64,000 nt of DNA from NCBI RefSeq assembly GCF_000143415.4, contig NW_003314300.1, positions 228,908-292,907 on the forward strand, in the 5' to 3' direction. Position numbers and translations under genes: made by a program. The first letter of the stretch is position 1, and the number at the start of each line of letters is the position of its first letter. The notes below the pieces were generated by a model that was not told the origin of the DNA, did no database searches, and worked only from the letters and a program-made list of their open reading frames with translations. This document shows, one piece after another, positions 1 through 9,600 of the stretch. The stretch is from Selaginella moellendorffii. Lineage: Eukaryota > Streptophyta > Lycopodiopsida > Selaginellales > Selaginellaceae.

Positions 1-343
1 TAAAAGGGGAAGGGACTGTATTCATTTATAACTTAGAAACTCAAATAGTGTTATGGAAAGCTATCTAGTAAAAGTTGTAGAATATTGTCAAGTATCTAGA
101 GACTAAACTTAAATATTGCGACGTTTTAAGAAAGGATTACCATAATTCAAATAACCAACAGCCCAACCAATTGCTCAGATCTAAATGACTAAGATAAAGC
201 ATACAGATTTTCAGTTGGTGGCACTCAAATTTTATATTAATTTTTCAGAAAGAGTAGTTTCGTAATATGGTTTAGCGTGGCAAACAAAAGAAACATTTTG
301 AAAAGATGCATGGGAATATACTCTCGCATTTGGAGATAGGGTT
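1..343. other. AT-rich upstream flank, no gene seen
   Basis: No coding potential that I can support. Roughly bases 5-60 are an inverted copy of 16025-16080, suggesting the end of a repeat. The rest would hold the promoter of the bL35 gene that starts at 344. Confidence 0.5.
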
Positions 344-856
344 ATGGCGGCCTCCTCTTTCGTTTGCTCGCCTTCCAGCGTCTTCGCTAGGCCTCCTCCC
401 ACTACCGCTAGCGCTGGAGGTCTGTGCTCGGCTTTCAGGGGCCTCAGCTTGGCCAGGCACCATTCTTTCACTCCAATCAAGCAGCAGCAGAGCATTTCTC
501 GCGTCGCTACCACGGTCAGCAAGCTCAAGACTCACAAGGTCCGTGTCGAATCTCTCTCTTGTTTAGAGAAGCGCTTGAGAAACGCTGCTTTGATTGCTTC
601 TCTAGGCCTCAGCAAAGCGTTTCAAGGTGACTGGAGGCGGCATTTTGATGCGCAGGAGGGCTGGCAAGCAGCATCTCTTGGTGAAGAAGAATTCCAAGCG
701 TAGAAAGCGCCTCTCGAAACTGGTTCGCTACGAAAAACTTCGCTCTCTTCTCGATTGAGACGCTCATGCCATCTTCCTTCTCTCCAGGTTCCGGTGAAAA
801 GGAGCGACTACACAGGCATCGTACGAGCCTGCCCCTACATGAAAGTAAAGAGGTGA
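344..856 (+). CDS. RPL35: Plastid 50S ribosomal protein bL35 (bL35c), three exons
   Basis: Structural protein of the large subunit of the chloroplast ribosome, nuclear encoded. Exons 344-538, 606-722 and 788-856 (introns of 67 and 65 bp, GT-AG) give 126 residues. Residues 1 to about 55 are rich in Ser, Ala, Thr and Arg with few acidic residues, as in a chloroplast transit peptide. The core shows the bL35 hallmarks KTHKASAKRFKVTG across the first junction, then a very basic stretch with RRRAGKQHLL and KKNSKRRKRLSK. Both splice junctions fall at codon boundaries and reconstruct the family motif, which is why these sites were chosen; reading straight through gives an unrelated tail. The stop lies 132 bp from the stop of the convergent PPR gene. 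The transit peptide points to plastid rather than mitochondrion, but this was not tested. Confidence 0.93.
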
Positions 857-988
857 GAGCTCCCAAAAATCGTTTTTTTCTCGAGCATCTGGAGACCATT
901 CCTTCCTTTTTCCAGGAGAAACCTCTTGCGCTCGGCAAGGAGAGCTCTTACTCCGGCAGTAGCAGCACCATCGCCACCACCACCACCA

Positions 989-3166
989 TCAAGCGATCAA
1001 GACACGCCGTCGGCTTAGCCTCCGTAAGCTATTCTCCTGAAAGATGTTTGCCAGGAGCACGTAACCAGCCGAGTCCTTTGGACTCAAATCCATCACACTC
1101 TTGGCCGCCAGTGTCCCATGGTTGAGTTGCTTGAAGCTGCTGCAAGCTCCAAGCAGCGATCTCCACTCCAGAACATCCGGCTCAAAAGGCATGCTGATGA
1201 TCAGATCCCTCGCGTCTTGCACGTATCCCCCGCGGCTCAACAGGTCCACCATGCACGAGAAGTGCTGCTTCGCGGGCTTGAGACCATAATCCTGGCTCAT
1301 CGACACAAAGCAGCACCTCCCAGCGTAAACTCTTCCAAAGTGAGCGCAAGCCAAGAGATGGACGATGAAGCACACCGGATCCGGCCTCTCCACCGTCACC
1401 ATCTCGTCCACGACACGAAAGACTTGGTCGAATCTCCCGTTCAAAGCGCTCACCACCAGCATTGCGCTCCATGCTACCGAGTCACGACTGGGCATACCAT
1501 CGAACATCCTCTTGGCGACGCCGATATGCCCGTTCTGCCCATAGCCGGCTAGCACCGCCGTCCACGACACGATGTCCCACTCGGGCATCTCCCTGAGCAA
1601 AACGCTAGATTCCAAAAGATGCCCGTTTTGGGCATATGCTGCCGCCATGGAACTCCAAGCCACTGTGTCCCTCTCGGGCATGGTGTCAAAGACACACTTT
1701 GCTTCCTCTACATGGCCTGCCCGAGCATACGCCGATAAGAGAGCCGACCATGAAACAATATCCTGCTCGGGCAGAGCATCAAAGCTTTCCTTTGCGTGTG
1801 CGAGATCCCCAGAAGCAGTATATGCAGCAAGCATGGCAGTCCCACTGATGGAGTCGTGCTCGGCCATGGCATCAAACACCAACTTTGCCTCGTCAAATCT
1901 AGACGCCGACGAGAAGAGCTTGAGCATCTCGGTGGCCTGGATCAAGCTCCAATGCGGCATCTCCTGGAGCAAAACTTTTGCCTCATCGACGTCTTGAGCA
2001 TGGATCAAGCCTGCCAGCATCGTGTCGCTCGATTTGGAGTCTCTCTGTGGCATGTCCTCGAAGACCCTCTTGGCATCGTCGATCCGGCCGTGCCAAGCGT
2101 AGAGCCCGATCATCACGTTGGACGAGACGGCATCCCACTGGGGCAAGGATTTCACAAACATAAGCTCCGCTTCGTCCGCGAAGCCATTCGCAGCAAACGA
2201 GGAAAGCATTGCTGTGTTTGCCACCATGTCTCTCTCTGGAAGCCCATCAAAGAGAGCCTTGGCCTCGGCAACACGACCGCTGTGAGCATAGACTCCCAGC
2301 ATTGCTGTTGACGATACCAGATTTCGAACTGGCATTTCAGCGAAGAGTTCTTGAGCTTCCTCCACGAAACCATGCTCGGCATAAGCACCCAGCATTACAT
2401 TCCAAGAGACTGGGCATCGGAGTGGGATCTCATGAAACAGCTTTGCCGCTTCAACAAGATGCCCGTTTTGGGCATATGCAGAAAGGAGTGTGTTCCAGCA
2501 GACGAGATTGCGTTCCGGCATGTTATCAAACAAATATTTTGCTTGATCTGCATTACCATTTTGCGCTAGAGCTGCAAGCATTGTGCTCCAGGTGATCAAG
2601 TTTCTCTGAGGCATGATACTGAAGATTTTCTTCGCGATAGGTATATGCCCATTCTGGGCATATGCAGCCATCATCGCATTCCAGGCTATAAGATCTAGCT
2701 TGGGCATTTGATCAAAAATTCTTCTAGCTTCTTTAAGTCGCCCGTGTTCCGCGTACGCCACCAAGAGAGAAGTCCATGACACCAAATTCCTCGTTTCCAT
2801 GGCATCAAACACTCGTTTAGCCTCGTCCAGATGCCCGGATTGGGCATATGCTGATACCATGACAGTCCACGAGAAAAGTAGCCTCTCCGGCATGGCATCA
2901 AAAATCCCCCGCGCGTTCTCGAGCTGCCGGTCCCGGGCATAGGCGGCCAACATGAGCTCCCAGGTGAAAGAGTTCCTGGCGTCCATGGCGTTGAAGATCT
3001 TGCGTGCCCGCTGCGGGCATCCACACCGCCCATACATCTCAATGAGCTTGTTGGAGAAGAACACGTCCCCGGGCGTGTGCAAGTGCTGGATTCGTATATG
3101 AATATCTTTCGCCCGGGTGAGGCTGTGGCAGGATTGCATGAGTCGAATGCCCTCCTCCCGCTCCAT
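989..3166 (-). CDS. PPR protein with SS-type 31-residue repeats (725 aa)
   Basis: Likely organelle RNA-binding protein. The single-exon ORF holds about 17 tandem 31-residue helical repeats of the form xVxWNxMLxAYAxNGxxxEAxxxFDxMPxRD, the S/SS type of plant PPR proteins, followed by a longer repeat and a short E1-like C-terminal region (MPFEPDVLEWRSLLGAC). No DYW deaminase domain is present. The N-terminus has the usual capping region (NKLIEMYGRCG). Reading residue 5 and the last residue of each repeat with the published PPR code gives mainly T/D and S/D pairs (G), with some N/N (C) and N/D (U), so a G-rich target would be predicted; this is inference. A clear organelle targeting peptide is not obvious at this ATG. 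The last ~16 residues after LLANIF look unlike the family and may be degraded. A fragment of its 5' end is repeated at 16799-17060. Confidence 0.85.
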   Translation of the reverse strand: MEREEGIRLMQSCHSLTRAKDIHIRIQHLHTPGDVFFSNKLIEMYGRCGCPQRARKIFNAMDARNSFTWELMLAAYARDRQLENARGIFDAMPERLLFSWTVMVSAYAQSGHLDEAKRVFDAMETRNLVSWTSLLVAYAEHGRLKEARRIFDQMPKLDLIAWNAMMAAYAQNGHIPIAKKIFSIMPQRNLITWSTMLAALAQNGNADQAKYLFDNMPERNLVCWNTLLSAYAQNGHLVEAAKLFHEIPLRCPVSWNVMLGAYAEHGFVEEAQELFAEMPVRNLVSSTAMLGVYAHSGRVAEAKALFDGLPERDMVANTAMLSSFAANGFADEAELMFVKSLPQWDAVSSNVMIGLYAWHGRIDDAKRVFEDMPQRDSKSSDTMLAGLIHAQDVDEAKVLLQEMPHWSLIQATEMLKLFSSASRFDEAKLVFDAMAEHDSISGTAMLAAYTASGDLAHAKESFDALPEQDIVSWSALLSAYARAGHVEEAKCVFDTMPERDTVAWSSMAAAYAQNGHLLESSVLLREMPEWDIVSWTAVLAGYGQNGHIGVAKRMFDGMPSRDSVAWSAMLVVSALNGRFDQVFRVVDEMVTVERPDPVCFIVHLLACAHFGRVYAGRCCFVSMSQDYGLKPAKQHFSCMVDLLSRGGYVQDARDLIISMPFEPDVLEWRSLLGACSSFKQLNHGTLAAKSVMDLSPKDSAGYVLLANIFQENSLRRLSRRRVLIA

Positions 3167-3424
3167 CGCTTCATGGTCTGCGTGAATCCAAGGCTTGCCT
3201 CACGAAAAACGATGGGAATCCTGGAAGAAATACAGCGCCAGTTTTGCAGCTCTTGCGGCTGGCGTTTGCGAAGCGTACAAGCATTCGCGTGGAGACAGCC
3301 CTAGTCAACGCGTTTGAATAGAGAGGATATTCGTAGAATCTAAAGGATAGCCTATATACAACAAAACAAAGAAAATTTAAGATTTGATTAAATATAATTA
3401 TTAGGACATTAAAAAAATTAAAAC

Positions 3425-3598
3425 TGTGAGGGCCAAGTGTACGGCTACGATGCCGTATACTAATATTAGCGTAGTGGATTTTGGTAGCCGTCGGATTGGT
3501 TTCAATCCGGACCACTCGCTCCTGTATATAAGCTAGGGTTTTTGGGTTAATTGATATGCACATTTCTGTATTCCCTTTCCATATTCCATGCACTCACA
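3425..3598 (+). repeat. 5' LTR of the outer gypsy element
   Basis: 174 bp, direct repeat of 15724-15897 with no difference seen. It contains a TATA box (tatataag, 3525-3532), giving a very short transcript leader, and a perfect hairpin ggattg-gttt-caatcc near 3492-3507. It is unusually short for a plant gypsy LTR. Confidence 0.93.
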
Positions 3599-3831
3599 TT
3601 GGTCGAGTTGAGGGGCACCTTTGATTGTCCCTGGGGAGTGCTTGGATTTGGGATTTCAGTTTAGATCTAGCTTTTGCATTGTCTAGATCTAGCTTTTTCC
3701 ATTTCCTTTCTTTTGTTCTTTCCTTTCAGGATTTTGGTTTAGATTTAGCTTTTTGCATTGTCTAGATCTACCATTTCTTTCTAGCTTTTTGTCATTTCTC
3801 TTCTTTTGCTCTTTCTTTCTCATTTATTTTC

Positions 3832-4764
3832 ATGGCCGATCCGCAATCTCCTCCTTTGACTCTAGAGCAGCAGTTGGTTCAATTGCTTGATGCTATGCGC
3901 CTGCAATTGAACAACCAAACTCAGTTGATGGCGGCGTTCACGGCACATGGTACAACTCCTCCTGCTTTTGGTGCCAATCCTCGCGTTCGGCCGGAGTTCT
4001 TTCGTGGGAATCCTGAGGATGATGTGTACCATTGGTTCGATCACTTCACGGTGATTGCCACATATCATTCTTGGGATGATGCTCGGCGTTTGCGTGAGTT
4101 CCCCACATGTCTTCAAGGGACGGCATTGCAGTGGTACAATGGATTGAGCGTAGCTACTCGTGGCGATTGGAGTGTTCTTCCGGACGTCTTCAAACGCGCC
4201 TTCGGACACGCCGACGATTGTGATGATGCCTTCCAACAATTGCATCGTCTTCGCCAAGGACCATCTGAGTCGGTGATGCAATTTGGCGTTCGTTTCCGAA
4301 GTCTTTTGCTTCGTGCGGAGCCAAATATGTCGGAGCGGATCAAGCTAGGAATGCTGTGGCCAGCACTTCGTCAAGATCTTGTCGGACTTGTGCATGCACT
4401 TGCTCCTGCCACTCTTGACGATGCTCTTCGCTTGGCACAACGTTATGAGACGTCGCCTCTTCCACTTCTTGCTACACGTCCTTCAGCTCCACTTCCTATG
4501 AGTGATGGTCCTGTTCCCATGGAGGTTGATGCTGCTGCTACTCGAGTCCAAGGACAAGGGCGAGGACGTGGTCGTGGCCGTGACATTCGTTGCTGGGCGT
4601 GTGATGAAGTTGGTCATACTTATCGGCGTTGTCGGCGCTTTCCGGATTGGCAACCTCCATTTCCTGGGTGGAGACCTTGGCGTCAGCAATGTCCTGTTGG
4701 TGCTGCTGTGGTGGAAGGTTTGGATACCGAGGTGCATTCGGGAAACGAGGAGTCGCGCGAGTAA
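3832..4764 (+). CDS. gag: Gag of the outer gypsy element (310 aa)
   Basis: Capsid/nucleocapsid precursor. Residues about 45-200 match the retrotransposon gag domain: a FFRGNPEDDVYHWFDHF segment, LQGTALQWYNG, and a later QLHRLRQGPSESVMQFGVRF segment. A glycine/arginine-rich stretch precedes a CCHC zinc knuckle at residues 254-267 (C-x2-C-x4-H-x4-C). The ORF starts 233 bp after the 5' LTR and is intact. It ends in TAA at 4762-4764, overlapping the protease frame, which lies in the -1 frame; expression of pol by -1 frameshifting is therefore possible but not shown. Confidence 0.88.
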   Translation: MADPQSPPLTLEQQLVQLLDAMRLQLNNQTQLMAAFTAHGTTPPAFGANPRVRPEFFRGNPEDDVYHWFDHFTVIATYHSWDDARRLREFPTCLQGTALQWYNGLSVATRGDWSVLPDVFKRAFGHADDCDDAFQQLHRLRQGPSESVMQFGVRFRSLLLRAEPNMSERIKLGMLWPALRQDLVGLVHALAPATLDDALRLAQRYETSPLPLLATRPSAPLPMSDGPVPMEVDAAATRVQGQGRGRGRGRDIRCWACDEVGHTYRRCRRFPDWQPPFPGWRPWRQQCPVGAAVVEGLDTEVHSGNEESRE

Positions 4765-5465
4765 TGGAGGGACCTTGCGCGAATAAGTTAGTGACCCCTC
4801 CATCTTTCTTTCGGGAGTATCATCAAGGGGTTCACTCGGCACCGGTTCATCCAGTGTTTACTTTCCAAGCTCGTTTTTATAACAAGAGGTCTCCTATTCT
4901 TCTCTCCGTGTTGGTTAATACAGGTTCGAGTTTATCTTCTATTGCTCGACCTGTTGCCACACGTTGTCGTCTACACTTGCGTCGTGCGGCGGATCCAGTT
5001 TTCATTCTTTATGGCAACAACCGTACACATGCATGTGCACGAGATGAGGCGGACCTGGTTGTGCGTGTGGGCGATCTCGAGCTTGAGTTGCAGTCGTTGC
5101 GGGTGGTGCCGAGTCAAGCTTTTGACCTCATTCTTGGTATGGATTGGTTGCAGCACAATCATGCCAAGTGTGACTTTGAGGCTTTTCCCCCTTGTCTCAT
5201 ACTTCCTTATGTTTCATCCATTCCTCTCACTTCTGTACCTCTTCGTCCCTCTACTTCTACCTCTGCTTCCATTACTTTTGTTCCCCCATTATTTCCTCTT
5301 GTGTTTCCATCTTGTTCTGCTCTTCCCTTTTCCGATCCCTCCGATGATCTTTGTGTTGCAGCTGTTGATCAGCTCATGAAGGAGTATTCTGATCTCTTTG
5401 AATTTGACCTATCGTCTGGGGCCAAGATTGCCACACGTCATCCCATTCCCACCGGGGATGCTCGT
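4629..5465 (+). pseudogene. pol: Outer element protease and start of pol, interrupted by insertion
   Basis: The -1 frame relative to gag encodes an aspartic-protease-like domain: a V-N-T-G-S-S motif where the family has D-T/S-G, and the downstream FDLILGMDWL flap-region motif, then a linker leading to RT (MKEYSDLF). The expected catalytic Asp is Asn, so protease activity is doubtful. At 5465 the reading frame runs into the LTR of the nested element, and the frame resumes in phase at 12931. The true N-terminus of the pol frame is uncertain because it overlaps gag by about 135 bp. Confidence 0.85.
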
Positions 5466-6577
5466 TGTAAGGAACCGACTCCCCGAGATGTCGTAGGCTA
5501 AAGGATCCCCAAAAGCTTGACCGAAGTGACAAAGAGTTCATCGGATGGGACCAAGTCGAGGATAGAGTCCGGAATCGAGTCCGAGACCGACTCGGGGACC
5601 GAGTTCGAGTCCGAGTTCGAGACCGAGTTCGAGACGGAGTCCGAGATCCGAAATCGGGTCCAAGACCGAGTCCGAGGTCGAGTCCGAGGTCGGGTCCGAG
5701 ATCGGGTCCGAGATCGAGTCCGTGATCGAGTCCGAACCCGAATCCGAAGTCGGATCCGAAATCGGGTCCGAGATCGAGCCAGAGACTAAGTCCAAATACT
5801 AATACGGGTCAAGGGGTGAAAGCCCAAAGCGTGCGTCTCCCAGGGGGGGGGGGCTGCAGGGGGTTCCAAAAGTATAGTAGGGATAGTGAGGTCCAGGAAC
5901 CAGTTTTGAAGGGACTCTCCAGTTGGGCTTCCAAACCGACTTGAGGTTGGGACTGGGACCGAGGGGCCTTGGGTGGGAGTGAGCATGGACTTGGCTGGTG
6001 CCGGAGGGGCCATCCAAGGAAGTGCTCAAGAGCAGCTCTCACTCCCGAAAGGGAAACCGATTGCGGTGCTCCCGGCTCATGTGGAGTGGTGCCCCACTTG
6101 AGTACCATGCGGCTCATTGGTCCTCGCCCTTCCTAGGGGCTTGGGCCTTCCTTCGGGATGGAAGTGGGGGGCGAGAGGTACCCATACCGGGCCGCTAGGC
6201 CACGGTGTTTCACCCCGGCGTCCCGAAGCAAGTGTTGCACTCAAGACTTGGGATTTAGAGGGTCCCATGATCAAGTCTTGTGGTACCAAGGGATGTTAGG
6301 AATCTGGAAGCTTGGTGTGCTTGGCTGCTTGTGCTTGCGGGGAGTGTAGCCGAACCTTAAGTCCAGTCTAACCCAGGGAGGGGGATTGGGAGTGATTTGG
6401 GTATCCATGGAAGGATGGCTAACACTCCGTTGCTCGTGCAGTGAGTAGCTGAAACCAAGTAGGAGCTGGTACCATAGGCGAGAACCTTGGCGAGGGAACT
6501 TAGCAAAAGCCAAGGCAGTGTTGGACGGATAGGCGAGGTAAGCTGGCAAAGTGGAAAGGAAAAATTTGTGGCTTACA
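5466..6577 (+). repeat. 5' LTR of the nested chromovirus
   Basis: 1112 bp. Its parts in order: a tandem purine-rich array (about 5570-5795), a ten-G run near 5848, and a GC-rich remainder ending aaaatttgtggcttaca. The eight transitions against the 3' LTR include C5709 versus T12056. Diverged AT-shifted relatives of this LTR lie at 33015-36780 and 39829-40770. Confidence 0.95.
5570..5795 (+). repeat. Degenerate tandem array with GAGTCCGAG core in the LTR
   Basis: About 220 bp of imperfect 6/12-base units (gagtccgaga, gagttcgaga, gggtccgaga). The 3' LTR carries the same array at 11917-12142, and an AT-shifted version occurs at 33040-33280. The Glu/Ser/Arg-rich ORFs read through it are repeat artefacts. 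Confidence 0.85.
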
Positions 6578-6580
6578 ATT

Positions 6581-6593
6581 TGGTATCGGAGCC
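6581..6593 (+). promoter_or_regulatory. Primer-binding site, tRNA-Met type
   Basis: TGGTATCGGAGCC starts three bases after the 5' LTR and matches the TGGTATCAGAGCC complement of plant initiator tRNA-Met at 12 of 13 positions, as is usual for plant chromoviruses. It primes minus-strand DNA synthesis. Confidence 0.85.
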
Positions 6594-6636
6594 TTCTCCT
6601 CAGTTCTAGCGAAGGATAGAGGCGGATTGCTGGGAG

Positions 6637-9600
6637 ATGGCAAGGGTAGGGCGTAAGCGAACCCAGGCGGAGACAGAACCTCCGCCAGAGCTGGAGCCTC
6701 CGGTCGAACAAGAGGCTATGGATGAGGAATCCTTGCATGAGGAGGACTCTAGTGAGGAAACTTCCAAACAGGAGTCCGGTGGCGAGGTTCGGTCGTCCAA
6801 GGCTCGATTGGACGTTCTAGAAGGTCAATTGGCGCAGACCAATGCCCTGCTGGAGACTCTCGTACGCAAGCTAAAGCGTGACGAGAAACGGAAGAAAAGG
6901 CGAAAGACTGCGGATGCTGGCAGCGCAGAAGGTGCGGACCCTTCGGCAGGGATTGAGGCAAAACCAGACAAGGTCGAACAGACCGAAGTGGAATCAGTCC
7001 CTCAGGCAGTTCCCAAGTACAAACCAAAGCCCCCACCGGTGTTCAAGGGAGTGAACGACTATAAGGTTGTGGAGGATTGGTTTTACGATATGGAGGACTA
7101 CTTCCGAGCGTTACGGTTACCGAGCTCGGAGAAGGTCCCATGTGCAAAACCATACTTGGCAGATAATGCCAAGTCTTGGTGGAGAACAACGGAGGCCAAC
7201 GAAGGACCGGTGGCCACCTGGGACATGATGAAGGCGAGGATCCGCGCGACATACGTTCCTCTGAATGCCACTCTGCATCTGAGAGATGAGCTGAGTAGGC
7301 TGAAGCAGACTGGAACCATCCAGGAATATGTGAATGGGTTCATGGCAAAGAGGATACTTGTCACGGACATGGGGGATATGGATGCGTTCCATGCCTTTAT
7401 ATCAGGTTTGCAAACCTGGGCTCGCGGTGAGGTGATGCGCTGGAACCCGACCAACTACAAGGAAGCATTGGATGCGGCCATCAAGGTGCATTTCAATGAT
7501 AACCTGCGAAAGGGGAACACGACGGGGTTGGGATCCACGTTTCACAAAGGGGCCAAACCGAGGGGAACATATAGCAGGGGGAAATTCAAGAAGAGTTTCT
7601 CTAAGAATGAGTCCTCGGGATTTCGGAAAGGCAAATCCGGTGGCCAGCGAGCAAGTACGTGGGGGAGTCAAGCGAAAAGAGACAAACCCACGGATAAGAA
7701 GGTCAAGTCATATAGCAGCGTGGGAAACAACGTATGCTATAACTGCGGTGAAGCGGGACACTTTTCGAGGGAATGTCCCTACCCGAAGAAGGCCAGAGCC
7801 AATATGGCCATCAAGTCGGGCGAAGTCCAAAATGAGGTATGTGATCCAGTCCCTAACTCAAAGTTACTCATTACACGAGCAACTTTGGTAGAGAGTCGTT
7901 CGCGACATCTACTAGCCCTCCGAGGGAAGCTCGGAGGTAGCTTTGTTAAGATCCTTATTGACACGGGTGCTTCGGATAATTTTGTGGCTGCAGACATAGT
8001 CCGGCAAGCCGGACTAACGGTGCAGCGGCTAGGCGAACCAAGGACTATAGAGTTTGTTCAAGGTAGCCAAAGCACCGATGAGGTACTTCGACAAGCGAAA
8101 GTCGAAGTAGGGACATGGAAGGTAGACATGGATTTCACCGTGTTGGACATGGCGGGATTTGACGTGATCTTCGGAATGGATTGGTTCAATCGGTTCGTGG
8201 TAGCCCTACATGGACAAGGTAGGAACCTTGTGGTACTGGCGAATGCCCAAGGAAGAAGATCTAGGGTGGAAGCCCAGGATCTAAAGGTAGGGCAAAGCAA
8301 GGCCAAAGAATCCTGCTTAAACCTGGTGTCCACGAGAGGACAACTCACTAAAGGAACTAAGGCAGCCTTTTTGTGCTTACTCTCGGTGAAGAGTGACAAA
8401 AAGACAAGAACGGAAGAAGTGCCTTTAGTGATCCAGCGGGTGTTGGACCAATTCCAGGATACCATGCCGGAGGAGCTACCGGCGGGGCTGCCCCCAGCAC
8501 GACCGATAGAACATAAGATTGAGCTGGTCGAGGGTGCTGAGGCAGTGGTTCGTCCCCCTTATCGTTTGAACGAAAAAGAACTCAAGGAGCTCAAGTGCCA
8601 ACTAGAGGAGTTGGTGGACAAAGGGTATGTTAGGTTGAGCAAGTCGCCGTATGGGGCGCCGGTGTTATTTGTGAAAAAGAAAGATGGATCTATGCGCATG
8701 TGCATAGACTACCGCTTGCTCAACAAGTATACAAAGAAGAACAAGTACCCTTTGCCAAGGATTGAGGACCTGTTCGATAGGTTGGGAAAGGCAAAATACT
8801 TCTCGAGGATTGACCTAAGGTCAGGATACTACCAGATCAGGGTAGCCGAGGAAGATGTCGAGAAGACAACCTGTCGAACGAGGTATGGGAGCTTTGAGTT
8901 TCTGGTGATGCCCTTCGGGCTATGTAATGCGCCGGCAACGTTTTCGGCGCTAATGAACCACGTCTTTGTACCCTATCTGGATCACTTCGTGGTCGTCTAT
9001 ATCGACGACATCCTGATCTATAGCGAGACGCTAGAAGAGCATGCCGAACACTTGGCGAAGGTGTTTGAGAAACTAAGGGAACACAAGCTGTATGCTAAAG
9101 AGAGCAAATGTGACTTTGCTCAACAAGAGGTAAAGTTTCTCGGGCACGTGGTGGGCCAGGACGGGCTCAAGGTGGACCCGGAGAAGGTCCAAGCGATCCA
9201 GGAATGGGAGCGACCATCGAATGTACATGAGTTGAGGGCGTTCCTGGGGCTATGCAACTACTATCGAAAGTTTATCAGACACTATTCGAGAGTAGCCCTG
9301 CCCTTAACGGACCAAACAGGAAAAGGGAAGATGGTATGGACAGCAGAATGCGAGGCGGCATTCGTCCACCTCAAAGGGAAGTTGAGGAAGGCTCCCGTAT
9401 TGGCATTGCCAGACTTTGGTAAGGACTTTGAGGTAGAAACGGATGCTTCGGACTTTGCGTTGGGCGCAGTTCTGAAGCAAGACAACCATCCGGTAGCGTT
9501 CTTCTCGAAGAAGCTGGACAAGGCTCAACGGAAGTGGCCTGCCCATGAGAAGGAATTGTTTGCGGTGGTCAAGGCACTCAAGGAGTGGCGACACTACCTT

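Noticed and set aside
1118-2595. Long plus-strand ORFs opposite the first PPR gene (and similar ones opposite the other PPR genes)
   Set aside because: They are antisense shadows of the 93-bp PPR repeat periodicity; they have no domain character.
5517-5795. Glu/Ser/Arg-rich ORFs on both strands (also at 11864-12142 and 33004-33279)
   Set aside because: They are translations of the tandem purine-rich array in LTRs; both strands and several frames stay open because the repeat lacks stops.
5570-5795. CRISPR-like array
   Set aside because: Units are short and degenerate with no unique spacers, and the genome is a plant nuclear one.
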